Shown here piece by piece: positions 52,369 through 60,266 of a DNA stretch of 64,000 nt (its first letter is position 1; the number at the start of each line of letters is the position of its first letter). The stretch spans positions 1 to 64,000 of the forward strand of contig NZ_RQVK01000006.1 in assembly GCF_003992015.1 (NCBI RefSeq), in the 5' to 3' direction. This stretch comes from Veillonella sp. VA137. Lineage in GTDB: Bacteria > Bacillota > Negativicutes > Veillonellales > Veillonellaceae. Below the pieces are notes generated by a model. The model saw nothing but the letters and a program-made list of their open reading frames with translations. It searched no databases and was not told the origin of the DNA. The position numbers and the translations under genes are program-made.

Positions 52369-53742
52369 ATGAATGAATTAGTTGGTTTGATTTTAGCGGC
52401 CGGTAAAGGGACGCGCATGAAATCTAAACTTCCGAAAGTATTGCACAAGGTAGCTGGTAAAGCTATGGTGGAACGTGTCTTAGAAGCGGCTCAATCTGTT
52501 GGAGCTAAGCGCAATGTGGTCATCGTTGGTTTTGGTGGCGATGATGTGAAAGCCTATTTAGGTGGCCGTGTGGAATACGTGACGCAATTAGAGCAAAAAG
52601 GTACAGGTCATGCGGTACAACAAGCAGAATCTGTATTGGGTAACCATGAAGGTCTCATCTTGTTGTTATGTGGAGATACTCCATTAGTAACGCAAGAAAC
52701 ATTGGAACAATTGTTGGCGCACCACAAAGACACAGGGGCGGCAGCGACAGTGTTAACAGCCTACATGGACAATCCATATGGGTACGGCCGTATCATTCGT
52801 AATGAATCCAAGTCCGTAGAACGCATCGTAGAAGAAAAAGATGGCAAACTGGATGAATTAAAAGTGCATGAAGTGAACACAGGCATGTACATTTTCGACT
52901 CTAAAGAATTATGGCCTTGTTTAGAGCAACTTTCAGATGACAATGCACAGGGTGAATTATACATTACGGACGTAGTGAGCATCCTTGTACAAGCAGGCAA
53001 AACAGTGAGCGCTTACATGACCATGGACAGCGACGAATCCTTAGGGGTCAATAGCCGTTTACAATTAGCACAAGCAGAATTGATTTTGCGGAACCGCACA
53101 AATTTGGCATTGATGGAAGCTGGTGTTACTTTGGTGGATCCACATAGTACATACATTGCTCCAGAAGTGGTGGTTGGACCAGATACAATCATCTATCCTA
53201 ATACGACATTAGAAGGTAACACCGTGGTGGGTACGAATAATATTTTGGGCCCTAACACACGTTTGTCCAATGTAACAGTAGGAGATAATAATCATATCCA
53301 TGATTCTTACGCACATGATTGCGAAATCAAGAATGATACAGTCATAGGACCATTTGTTCATTTGCGCCCAGATACAGTGCTTTCTGATAAGGTGAAAATC
53401 GGCAACTTCGTAGAAGTGAAAAATAGCGTGGTTGGTACAGGTACAAAACTTCCGCACTTGTCCTATATTGGCGACAGTGATGTAGGATCCAAGGTGAATA
53501 TCGGTTGTGGTACTATTACTGTCAACTACGATGGTAAAAAGAAACATTGTACCACAATTGAAGATGGCGTGTTTGTAGGTTGTAATTCCAACTTAGTAGC
53601 GCCTGTGACGATTGGTAGTGAAAGTTACGTAGCAGCCGGATCTACCATAACGAAGGATGTACCAAGCCGTGGGTTGGCATTTGGACGGGCTCGCCAAGTG
53701 GTAAAAGAGAACTGGGTAACAGAGGATACTTTCAAAAAATAA
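52369..53742 (+). CDS. glmU: Bifunctional UDP-GlcNAc pyrophosphorylase / GlcN-1-P acetyltransferase
   Basis: 457 residues from ATG 52369 (AAGGTGG at 52355-52361 gives 7-base spacing; ATG 52363 is too close). The N-terminal uridylyltransferase domain shows LAAGKGTRMKSKLPKVLHKVAGK (about 9-31). The C-terminal left-handed beta-helix (about 250-445) has hexapeptide repeats and the acetyltransferase active-site region around LPHLSYIGDSDVG and NYDGKKKH. It makes UDP-GlcNAc for peptidoglycan and LPS. The prs gene follows, as in many Firmicutes. Confidence 0.97.
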   Translation: MNELVGLILAAGKGTRMKSKLPKVLHKVAGKAMVERVLEAAQSVGAKRNVVIVGFGGDDVKAYLGGRVEYVTQLEQKGTGHAVQQAESVLGNHEGLILLLCGDTPLVTQETLEQLLAHHKDTGAAATVLTAYMDNPYGYGRIIRNESKSVERIVEEKDGKLDELKVHEVNTGMYIFDSKELWPCLEQLSDDNAQGELYITDVVSILVQAGKTVSAYMTMDSDESLGVNSRLQLAQAELILRNRTNLALMEAGVTLVDPHSTYIAPEVVVGPDTIIYPNTTLEGNTVVGTNNILGPNTRLSNVTVGDNNHIHDSYAHDCEIKNDTVIGPFVHLRPDTVLSDKVKIGNFVEVKNSVVGTGTKLPHLSYIGDSDVGSKVNIGCGTITVNYDGKKKHCTTIEDGVFVGCNSNLVAPVTIGSESYVAAGSTITKDVPSRGLAFGRARQVVKENWVTEDTFKK

Positions 53743-53856
53743 AAATGTACGGAAATTTCATAAAATTGTTTACACAAAATTGAGAAAATGAAGTACAATA
53801 TATAGAGAGCCTTTGTGCATCAAATTGTAAGTCAATTGTTTTAGAGGAGTAATGAC

Positions 53857-54810
53857 ATGGCATTAGAAGATGGTAAACGACTCAAAGTTTTTACAGGTAA
53901 TGCAAATCCAGCATTAGCCAAAGAAATCTGTGATTATTTGGACCTCCCATTAGGCGAAGCATTTGTGGGACGCTTCAACAATGGGGAAGTACAAGTCATG
54001 ATTGATGAAAGTGTACGTGGTAAAGACGTATTTATCGTGCAACCTACTAGCTATCCAGTGAATGATAATGTAGTTGAATTGTTCATCATGGCAGATGCAT
54101 TAAAACGTGCATCCGCTCGTCACATCACAGCCGTTGTACCATATTATGGATATGCTCGCCAAGATAGAAAAACTCGTGGTAGAGAACCAATTACAGCAAA
54201 ATTAATGGCAGACTTATTACAAACTGCTGGTGTTACTCGCCTTGTAACTGTAGACCTTCATGCAGGTCAAATTCAAGGTTTCTTTGATGTGCCAGTAGAC
54301 CATTTGATGGGTGCTTCCATTATTGCAAACTATATTAATGAAAAGAAAATGGAAGATGTCATCGTTGTATCTCCAGACCTTGGTGGCGTAACACGTGCTC
54401 GTGATTTGGCGGACCGCATTGGTGCACCAATTGCGATTATCGAGAAAAAACGTCCACAACCAGGCGTAGCAAAAGTAATGAACTTGATCGGTGATGTAAA
54501 AGGTAAAAACTGTATCATCATTGACGATATCGTAGATACTGCGGGATCTCTTGTGGAAGGTGCAAAAGCATTACAAGAATTTGGTGCAAAATCTGTAACG
54601 GCTTGTGTAACACATGCAGTGTTAACAGATCCAGCTTGTGAACGTATTGCAAACTCCAATATTAAAGAGTTGATTGTCACAAATACAATCGATATTCCTG
54701 AAGAACGTCGCTTACCAAATATTACAGTCTTGTCCGTAGCTCCATTATTGGGAGAAGCGATTTTACGTATCTTTCAAGAAGAGTCTGTAAGCTCTTTGTT
54801 TGATAAATAA
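53857..54810 (+). CDS. prs: Ribose-phosphate pyrophosphokinase
   Basis: 317 residues. YARQDRKTRGREPITAK is the ATP-binding flexible loop region, VTVDLHAGQIQGFF holds the metal/ATP histidine and CIIIDDIVDTAGS is the PRPP-binding loop. It makes PRPP for nucleotide, His and Trp synthesis. AGAGGAG precedes ATG 53857. A weak promoter-like pair (TTTACA at 53769, TACAAT at 53794, spacing 19) lies upstream. Confidence 0.98.
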   Translation: MALEDGKRLKVFTGNANPALAKEICDYLDLPLGEAFVGRFNNGEVQVMIDESVRGKDVFIVQPTSYPVNDNVVELFIMADALKRASARHITAVVPYYGYARQDRKTRGREPITAKLMADLLQTAGVTRLVTVDLHAGQIQGFFDVPVDHLMGASIIANYINEKKMEDVIVVSPDLGGVTRARDLADRIGAPIAIIEKKRPQPGVAKVMNLIGDVKGKNCIIIDDIVDTAGSLVEGAKALQEFGAKSVTACVTHAVLTDPACERIANSNIKELIVTNTIDIPEERRLPNITVLSVAPLLGEAILRIFQEESVSSLFDK

Positions 54811-54811
54811 G

Positions 54812-55390
54812 ATGAAATTAATCGTCGGACTAGGAAATCCAGGCAGAGACTACGAGGGGACTCGCCATAATATCGGATTCATGGTGGTAGATGCTATTGC
54901 GGATGGCGTGAGCCATACACCATGGAGAGAAGATTATAAAGCAGAAATTTGCTCCTGTACCATAGAGGGTGAAAAAGTGTTGTTGGTGAAACCACAAACC
55001 TTTATGAACCTTAGCGGTGAGTCTGTAGGTCCCTTGATGCGATATTATAAGCTCACACCTGAGGATGTATATGTTATTTATGACGACATGGATTTGCCAG
55101 TGGGGAAACTTAGGATTCGCCCTAATGGTAGTGCCGGTGGACATAATGGTATAAAATCTATGATTAGCCATTTAGGAACAGATGCTTTTCCCCATTTTCG
55201 CTTTGGCATAGGTCGTCCTTTGCCAGAGTGGACTGTGGTGGACCATGTATTGTCGCGATTCCCGGAAGACCAACAGGATACTGTGCAAAAGGGAATTAAG
55301 GCTATGGTGAAAGCCGTATTAGGTTGTGTAGAAGTAGGTATCGATAAAGGTATGAATCTATATAATCCTAAAAAAGGACGTCCCCTTTAA
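54812..55390 (+). CDS. pth: Peptidyl-tRNA hydrolase
   Basis: 192 residues from ATG 54812, two bases after the prs stop. GLGNPGRDYEGTRHNIGF contains the catalytic His (H19) and Asn; KPQTFMNLSGES and GSAGGHNGIKSM are family blocks. It frees tRNA from prematurely released peptidyl-tRNA. There is no clear SD, so translation probably depends on coupling to prs; an in-frame TTG at 54800 inside prs is less likely as start. A terminator follows. Confidence 0.96.
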   Translation: MKLIVGLGNPGRDYEGTRHNIGFMVVDAIADGVSHTPWREDYKAEICSCTIEGEKVLLVKPQTFMNLSGESVGPLMRYYKLTPEDVYVIYDDMDLPVGKLRIRPNGSAGGHNGIKSMISHLGTDAFPHFRFGIGRPLPEWTVVDHVLSRFPEDQQDTVQKGIKAMVKAVLGCVEVGIDKGMNLYNPKKGRPL

Positions 55391-55399
55391 CAGAGTGAG

Positions 55400-55437
55400 A
55401 AAACCAAAATAGAGCACTTGTTCTATTTTGGTTTTTA
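55400..55437 (+). terminator. Terminator of prs-pth unit
   Basis: AAAACCAAAATAGA (55400-55413) pairs perfectly with 55422-55435, loop of 8, ending in TTTTT. Confidence 0.93.
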
Positions 55438-55544
55438 TTATGCATATATCGTGTATATAAGGGTAGTTTTGATCAACTAATGAATTACTTTTTGATTGTT
55501 ATGCGAATTCAATCAAATAAATTCACTATATATGTCTTTTCATC

Positions 55545-55573
55545 TTGAAATTATGAAAATAAAAGTATATACT
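55545..55573 (+). promoter_or_regulatory. Promoter of small basic protein gene
   Basis: TTGAAA (55545-55550), 17 bases and TATACT (55568-55573), start near 55580, leader about 67 bases. Confidence 0.8.
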
Positions 55574-55646
55574 AGGTTTAGAGCAGTATAATTAGTATTT
55601 AATGTGAATCGTCTTTATTTTTACTTATTGTGAGGGAGGCATTATC

Positions 55647-55835
55647 ATGAAAGGTAATAATTGGGGCGGCAAGCGGGCTGGTGCAGGTCGCAAAAAATCC
55701 TTATTTGAACGTAAAGGACGTACTTTCCGTTTGACTGATGCTGAATTCTTAGAAGTCAAACCATTAGTAGATGCAGTGCGACGTCGTACTGAGGAAGCTA
55801 TGTTAGCTACATTAGCAACTAAAAATAAAAAATAG
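55647..55835 (+). CDS. Small basic protein with GGKRxGAGRK motif (62 aa)
   Basis: 62 residues. The N-terminus NNWGGKRAGAGRKKSLFERKG is Arg/Lys/Gly-rich, a pattern seen at the start of many phage and plasmid proteins and thought to contact nucleic acid. The remainder (FRLTDAEFLEVKPLVDAVRRRTEEAMLATLA) could form one helix pair like a ribbon-helix-helix. Function is unknown. GGGAGG before the ATG, own promoter and own terminator make it a well-defined single gene. Confidence 0.75.
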   Translation: MKGNNWGGKRAGAGRKKSLFERKGRTFRLTDAEFLEVKPLVDAVRRRTEEAMLATLATKNKK

Positions 55836-55898
55836 TTGTACGTTCTTAATACTACTGAGTTTAATTAGCTAAGCGCTTTTGATTACAAGTTAGTATGG

Positions 55899-55929
55899 AA
55901 AATCGACTCCTTGTGGGGTCGATTTTTTT
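55899..55929 (+). terminator. Terminator of small basic protein gene
   Basis: AAAATCGACTCC (55899-55910), loop TTGT, GGGGTCGATTTT (55915-55926), one G-U pair, then TTT. Confidence 0.92.
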
Positions 55930-55946
55930 GATTCTATAGAACTTAC

Positions 55947-55975
55947 TTGACAATATCGAAAATTATCGTTATAAT
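55947..55975 (+). promoter_or_regulatory. Perfect consensus sigma-A promoter
   Basis: TTGACA (55947-55952), exactly 17 bases, TATAAT (55970-55975). It is the only full-consensus promoter I see in the window. Start near 55982. Confidence 0.92.
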
Positions 55976-55982
55976 ATTACAT

Positions 55983-56146
55983 AACATAGCAATATAGGCT
56001 GATGCTACGTAAGACTTGTATGCGAATAGATGCTTACTGTATACACTCTTATGACGGTCTAGTCGCTATGGTGGTTCAACCCGACCACAGAAGGATCCAA
56101 TTTTGGAAATGAATTCAAATAATTACTACACAAATGGAGGTTAGCA
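55983..56146 (+). ncRNA. Long structured 5' leader or small RNA
   Basis: About 165 transcribed, apparently non-coding bases before the 65-aa gene. CATAGC (55985-55990) can pair with GCTATG (56065-56070) to close an 80-base domain that includes GTAAG/CTTAC. After it GTGGTT/GACCAC (about 56071-56088) forms another hairpin. It does not match the motifs I know for SRP RNA, T-box, GEMM or tmRNA. It may be an independent sRNA or a regulatory leader. Confidence 0.45.
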
Positions 56147-56344
56147 ATGAGCTTAATTAAAAGTTTATCCAACCGCTTGTCTGTGCTAGGATATAGTGGT
56201 TACGAAATTTCACAAATTATCAATAGTGCAACGGGCGGTCAAGACATCAATGCTTTGACTGGTCAAGATTTACACCATGTGGCAAATACAATGGAACACT
56301 ACGTACAAGCAGGTTCCCAATACGTTGCGGAATATAGTAAATAA
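56147..56344 (+). CDS. Small hypothetical protein (65 aa)
   Basis: 65 residues that I do not recognise. It is predicted helical (SLIKSLSNRLSVLGYSGYEISQIINSA, then DLHHVANTMEHYVQAGSQYVAEYSK) with a short GGQD turn between, no TM segment and no Cys. ATGGAGG precedes ATG 56147. The perfect promoter, long leader and 20-bp terminator imply high expression for so small a protein. Confidence 0.75.
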   Translation: MSLIKSLSNRLSVLGYSGYEISQIINSATGGQDINALTGQDLHHVANTMEHYVQAGSQYVAEYSK

Positions 56345-56347
56345 TTA

Positions 56348-56394
56348 AAAACTGCTACAGTTTGTAAGAAATTACAAATTGTAGCAGTTTTTTT
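56348..56394 (+). terminator. Very strong terminator
   Basis: A 20-bp stem (56348-56367 with 56372-56391, one G-U) closed by a GAAA tetraloop and followed by a T-run. Confidence 0.95.
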
Positions 56395-56594
56395 ATTATT
56401 TTGAACTATGATGCAGTATGCCAATGAAAGGTATAAGGTATATTTACAACGATACACAGTATGAACAGAATATAGGGATATATGTTAGTCGTGATAGAAT
56501 TGCTTGAATGGATGTACAGAGTAGGGTAGAATACTAGAGAGAGTATTTATAATTAGGTGCTTAATGATATTGTGAAAGATTCAATAATAAATAT

Positions 56595-58220
56595 ATGAAA
56601 CAAAATATAAATCAACACAGACTTCCTTTTGTGGAGTCTTTAGAACAATATAAAGAACAACATATGATTCCATTTCATACGCCAGGACATAAAATTGGCG
56701 TAGGAGCGCCTACATTGCTCACAGAGTGGATGGGTCCTGCTTTGCCTTATGATTTGGGACTGATGTATGCCATCGATGATTATCATGAGCCAGAGCGTGA
56801 ATTGCTAGAAGCACAACAGCTGGCAGCACAGGCCTTTGGTGCCGATCACACGTGGTTTTCTATTAACGGAACATCTGGTGCGATTCAAATGATGATAATG
56901 AGTGCAGTGAAAGAAGGAGAATCTATCATCATTCCTAGAGAGGCTCACTGCTCTGTTCATAATAGCTTAGTATTGAGTGGAGCTAAACCTATCTATATGA
57001 AAGGGCGATTTCATCCACGCTGGGGTATCCCTGTAGGGGTGACTGCTGAGGAGGCCATCGCTACGATGGATGCACACCCAGAGGCAAAGGCTATATTGCT
57101 AGTACATCCTAATTATTATGGCATAGGTGTGGATGTAAAACGAATTGCAGAGGTAGCTCATGAACGACATATGCTAGTATTAGTGGATGAAGCTCATGGA
57201 CCACATCTTGTGCCATCCTTCGGAATGCCAGTGCCAGCTTTGGCAAGTGGAGCAGATTTAGTCGCTCAAAGTACACATAAATTATTAGGCTCTTTAACAC
57301 AGACCTCAATGCTCCATGGACAAGGGTCTCGTATTGATGTAACTCGCATACAACGATTACAACAAATCTTGATGAGCACGAGTCCAAATTATATTTTCTT
57401 AGCATCTTTGGATATGGCTCGTCATCAATGGGTTACAGAGGGACAGTCTCTCATGAAAGACACATTGAACTTAGCTCGTACTTTGCGAAAGGCTCTGAAT
57501 GAGATTCCAGGCATTGCTTGTCCTGGGATTGAGGATATGGATGGAGCTTTCAGTTTGGATGAAACTAAGATTATTATTGATGCAAAGGGCCTTGGACTTA
57601 CGGCACAAGAGTTAGAACGGGAGCTGCGAGTACGTCATATTGAAGTGGAACTCATGAAAGCCTACCATGTCTTATTATTAATTACCATAGGTGATACAGA
57701 CACATCTATACAACAGGTACTAGAGGCAGTACAGGGTATTTCAGATATGTATAGCTATAAGTTAGAAGGTACCACAAAGTGTGCTAGAGCATATGGGCAA
57801 CAACACAATACACGTTTATTTGATCAAGGTAATAACACGCCTTTTGATGCGATACATAGTACCAAGAATACGACAAAGAATAGTATTAGAGATAGTGTAG
57901 ATGATGCACATGTTACGGATGATAACGATGTAGATGCAAGTATAATGGAAACACTACCGACACCAGCAGTGAAGCTTTCACCGCGGGAAGCATTTTATGC
58001 AGAGATGGAAACAATCCCCTTGGAAGAAGCTCTAGGGAGAATTAGTGGGGAAACGATTACCTATTACCCACCGGGAATCCCTTGTTTAGGCGTAGGTGAA
58101 ATCATAACGGAAGAAGTATTAGCATATATGAAGCAGAAACAACGTGATGGGTATGTGCCGAATGGTGCTCGGGACCGCCAACTACAAACCATCCTGGTGT
58201 GTAAAGATGGTGAGATATAG
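56595..58220 (+). CDS. Orn/Lys/Arg decarboxylase family PLP enzyme
   Basis: 541 residues. The major domain has HTPGHKIG (28-35), NGTSG (91-95), DEAHG (198-202) and the PLP lysine K229 in STHKLLGSL; a small C-terminal domain follows (about 455-540; ETITYYPPGIPCLGVGEIIT). Between them lies a low-complexity Asn/Asp/Thr stretch (about 400-445), longer than in YaaO-like relatives. It would make cadaverine, putrescine or agmatine. In Negativicutes such polyamines decorate peptidoglycan and anchor SLH outer-membrane proteins, so an envelope role is plausible. The SD is weak (GAAAG about 20 bases before the ATG). Confidence 0.88.
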   Translation: MKQNINQHRLPFVESLEQYKEQHMIPFHTPGHKIGVGAPTLLTEWMGPALPYDLGLMYAIDDYHEPERELLEAQQLAAQAFGADHTWFSINGTSGAIQMMIMSAVKEGESIIIPREAHCSVHNSLVLSGAKPIYMKGRFHPRWGIPVGVTAEEAIATMDAHPEAKAILLVHPNYYGIGVDVKRIAEVAHERHMLVLVDEAHGPHLVPSFGMPVPALASGADLVAQSTHKLLGSLTQTSMLHGQGSRIDVTRIQRLQQILMSTSPNYIFLASLDMARHQWVTEGQSLMKDTLNLARTLRKALNEIPGIACPGIEDMDGAFSLDETKIIIDAKGLGLTAQELERELRVRHIEVELMKAYHVLLLITIGDTDTSIQQVLEAVQGISDMYSYKLEGTTKCARAYGQQHNTRLFDQGNNTPFDAIHSTKNTTKNSIRDSVDDAHVTDDNDVDASIMETLPTPAVKLSPREAFYAEMETIPLEEALGRISGETITYYPPGIPCLGVGEIITEEVLAYMKQKQRDGYVPNGARDRQLQTILVCKDGEI

Positions 58221-58265
58221 AGGTATGGTGTGGATAGATATAACATGTATAGGGGAATCGGTGGG

Positions 58266-58280
58266 TGCAAATTTTTTGCA
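58266..58280. promoter_or_regulatory. Palindrome overlapping promoter of thymidylate kinase gene
   Basis: TGCAAATTTTTTGCA is a perfect 6-3-6 inverted repeat covering the expected -35 region of a TATAAT box at 58287-58292. It could be an operator. Confidence 0.4.
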
Positions 58281-58324
58281 GTATCATATAATCTAAAGAA
58301 TTGTCATGTCATAAGGAGATACAT

Positions 58325-59005
58325 ATGGGACAATTAATTATTATTGAAGGTGGCGACGGCAGTGGTAAGGCCACACAGACGGCAAAATTGTTGGAACGAC
58401 TAAAAGCAGAAGGATATCCAGTACGGTCTGTAAGTTTTCCTAATTACGATGGTCCAGCAGCAGAACCAATTAAAATGTATTTGCGAGGAGATTTTGGAAA
58501 AGAGGCGAACTCAGTGAATGCCTATGTGGCTAGTACGCTCTATGCCATAGACCGATTTGCGTCCTATCGCCAAGATTGGCAACGCTTTTACGAAGAAGGT
58601 GGCATCATTATTGCCGATCGGTATACGACATCGAATATGGTTCATCAAATGATAAAATACACTGATAAGGAAGAACGAAACACCTTTTTACAGTGGCTTG
58701 ATCAATTAGAGTATGATTTATATGGGTTACCAAGACCTGATGCAGTGATTCTATTAGATATGCCCCTATCTTTGTCCAAAGCGTTGTTAGTAGAACGGAC
58801 GGGTAAAACAGGTGGCAATACGGGCGATATACATGAACAGGATACCTCTCACTTGACGGCGGTTCATGATGCCTATGATATGCTGGTGAATGCCTATGAT
58901 TGGCACCGTGTGCACTGCGAGAATGAAAGCAATCAGTTACGCACTATTGATGACATTCATGAGGAAGTGTATAGTATTGTAAAACAATATATATGTAAAG
59001 GCTAG
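58325..59005 (+). CDS. tmk: Thymidylate kinase (dTMP kinase)
   Basis: 226 residues from ATG 58325 (AAGGAG at 58313-58318; an upstream frame start at 58301 has no SD). P-loop GGDGSGKATQTAKLL (about 9-23), the DR(Y/F) motif in IIADRYTTSN and a LID region VERTGKTGGNTGD. It phosphorylates dTMP to dTDP. P-loop KAT instead of the usual KTT is a family variant seen in Firmicute Tmk-like kinases, so a broader deoxynucleotide specificity is possible. It lies upstream of holB, the usual tmk-holB-ricT order, though separated by a terminator. Confidence 0.88.
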   Translation: MGQLIIIEGGDGSGKATQTAKLLERLKAEGYPVRSVSFPNYDGPAAEPIKMYLRGDFGKEANSVNAYVASTLYAIDRFASYRQDWQRFYEEGGIIIADRYTTSNMVHQMIKYTDKEERNTFLQWLDQLEYDLYGLPRPDAVILLDMPLSLSKALLVERTGKTGGNTGDIHEQDTSHLTAVHDAYDMLVNAYDWHRVHCENESNQLRTIDDIHEEVYSIVKQYICKG

Positions 59006-59025
59006 TCTCTAGCTAATGGAATGTG

Positions 59026-59077
59026 TCGTACCTATTCACTAGGTGAATAGTATCATGGATAGTCTGTTATGGTACGA
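59026..59077 (+). other. Nested inverted repeats after tmk
   Basis: TCGTACC (59026-59032) pairs with GGTACGA (59071-59077), enclosing a second hairpin CTATTCAC (59032-59039)/GTGAATAG (59043-59050); the two share base 59032, so only one fully forms at a time. No U-tract. Function unknown. Confidence 0.4.
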
Positions 59078-59101
59078 TACATGTTCAAAAAAGATATGAT
59101 A

Positions 59102-59158
59102 GAAACACCACATGGAGTGCAAATATTTTGCGGAAACCATGGGGTGTTTCTTCTTTTA
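59102..59158 (+). terminator. Terminator before holB
   Basis: GAAACACCACATGG (59102-59115) pairs with 59137-59150 with one mismatch; the loop contains a second short stem GCAAA/TTTGC. A T-rich run follows. Confidence 0.85.
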
Positions 59159-59181
59159 TTCGTGTATTTATTGCGATAACA

Positions 59182-59190
59182 TGCTATAAT
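59182..59190 (+). promoter_or_regulatory. Extended -10 promoter of holB operon
   Basis: TGCTATAAT (59182-59190) is an extended -10 element (TGN plus TATAAT). No good -35 is seen, which is usual for this class. Start near 59197, with AAAGGAGG next. Confidence 0.6.
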
Positions 59191-59222
59191 AAAGGGTAGT
59201 CTTATGAGGTAAAGGAGGATGT

Positions 59223-60266
59223 ATGTCGTTTTTTGAAACTGTACTTGGTCAACATCAAGTGAAAGAACAAATTACTACATTAATTCGAGATTCTGCTTTA
59301 CCCCATAGTTTACTGCTCTATGGAGAAACAGGTTCAGAGTCGACATCCATGGCCATCGCCATGGGGTCCCTATTAGTGGGACGTCAGATTTTTTCTCCTG
59401 ATGAAGGACGAACTTTTTTATCTACTATAGAGCAACAACGCATTGAGTCTGGTGAAAGCGAGAGCGCAGTCAAAGATAAAGGATTGCCAATTTATATTGA
59501 TCAAGGTCAAGCCTTTTGGATTCGCCCTATGAAAACACAGCTCAGTGTGGAACAATGGTATACCTTATTAGAGAAGTATATCAATGTATCTAGTGATACA
59601 CCGCGGGTGGTTATCGTAGAAGGTTTTCAGACGGCCAATACGGTCCTAGCAAATGCGATGCTGAAAACGATTGAAGAACCACCACGGAATATGTATTTTA
59701 TCATTGTCACTACCAATATCGACAATGTACTACCCACCATCGTGTCACGATGTATGCTCATCGGTATGCAACCAGTTCCAGAAGAGGAATTGGTGCAAGC
59801 CCTAATTAAAGAAGGGTATACAGGAGATATTCGACGTGCTGTACGAAGTGCTCGTGGAAATCCAACATTAGCTCGTCAGTGGGCGCAGGCTGGTGGTATT
59901 GAAAGTTTAGAAAAGGCTATGGAATTACTAGAATGCGTAGTAGAAAGAAGTCATTTTTTTACTACCTTAGCTTTATCCTTTGAGGGACTTTCAAAAGAAG
60001 TAGTACTCGATATATTGAGCTGGTTACGTGTGTTAGCAAGAGACATGTTAGCCTTGCGATATGGTACAGAGAGTGAAAAAATGATATTAAGTGAGTATCG
60101 ATTCCGCATGCAAATGATTTTACCACGATGGTCATCAAAATCTTTGCAACGAATTGTGCCCATTACATTAGAAGCAGAACAGGCACTGCGCCTTAATGTG
60201 CGCTTAGGCCTTGTTATAGATGGAGTTATATTAGCCTTAAGGGAGGCTGTGAAGGAGGATATATAG
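59223..60266 (+). CDS. holB: DNA polymerase III subunit delta'
   Basis: 347 residues. AAA+ clamp-loader fold: VLGQHQVKEQITTLIRDSALPHSLLLYGETGSEST near the N-terminus with a degenerate P-loop (GETGSEST, no Lys), as is normal for delta', then MLKTIEEPPRNMYFIIVTTNIDNVLPTIVSRCM, the sensor region. It has no Cys-rich zinc module. It helps load the sliding clamp. The stop overlaps the GTG of ricT by one base. Confidence 0.9.
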   Translation: MSFFETVLGQHQVKEQITTLIRDSALPHSLLLYGETGSESTSMAIAMGSLLVGRQIFSPDEGRTFLSTIEQQRIESGESESAVKDKGLPIYIDQGQAFWIRPMKTQLSVEQWYTLLEKYINVSSDTPRVVIVEGFQTANTVLANAMLKTIEEPPRNMYFIIVTTNIDNVLPTIVSRCMLIGMQPVPEEELVQALIKEGYTGDIRRAVRSARGNPTLARQWAQAGGIESLEKAMELLECVVERSHFFTTLALSFEGLSKEVVLDILSWLRVLARDMLALRYGTESEKMILSEYRFRMQMILPRWSSKSLQRIVPITLEAEQALRLNVRLGLVIDGVILALREAVKEDI

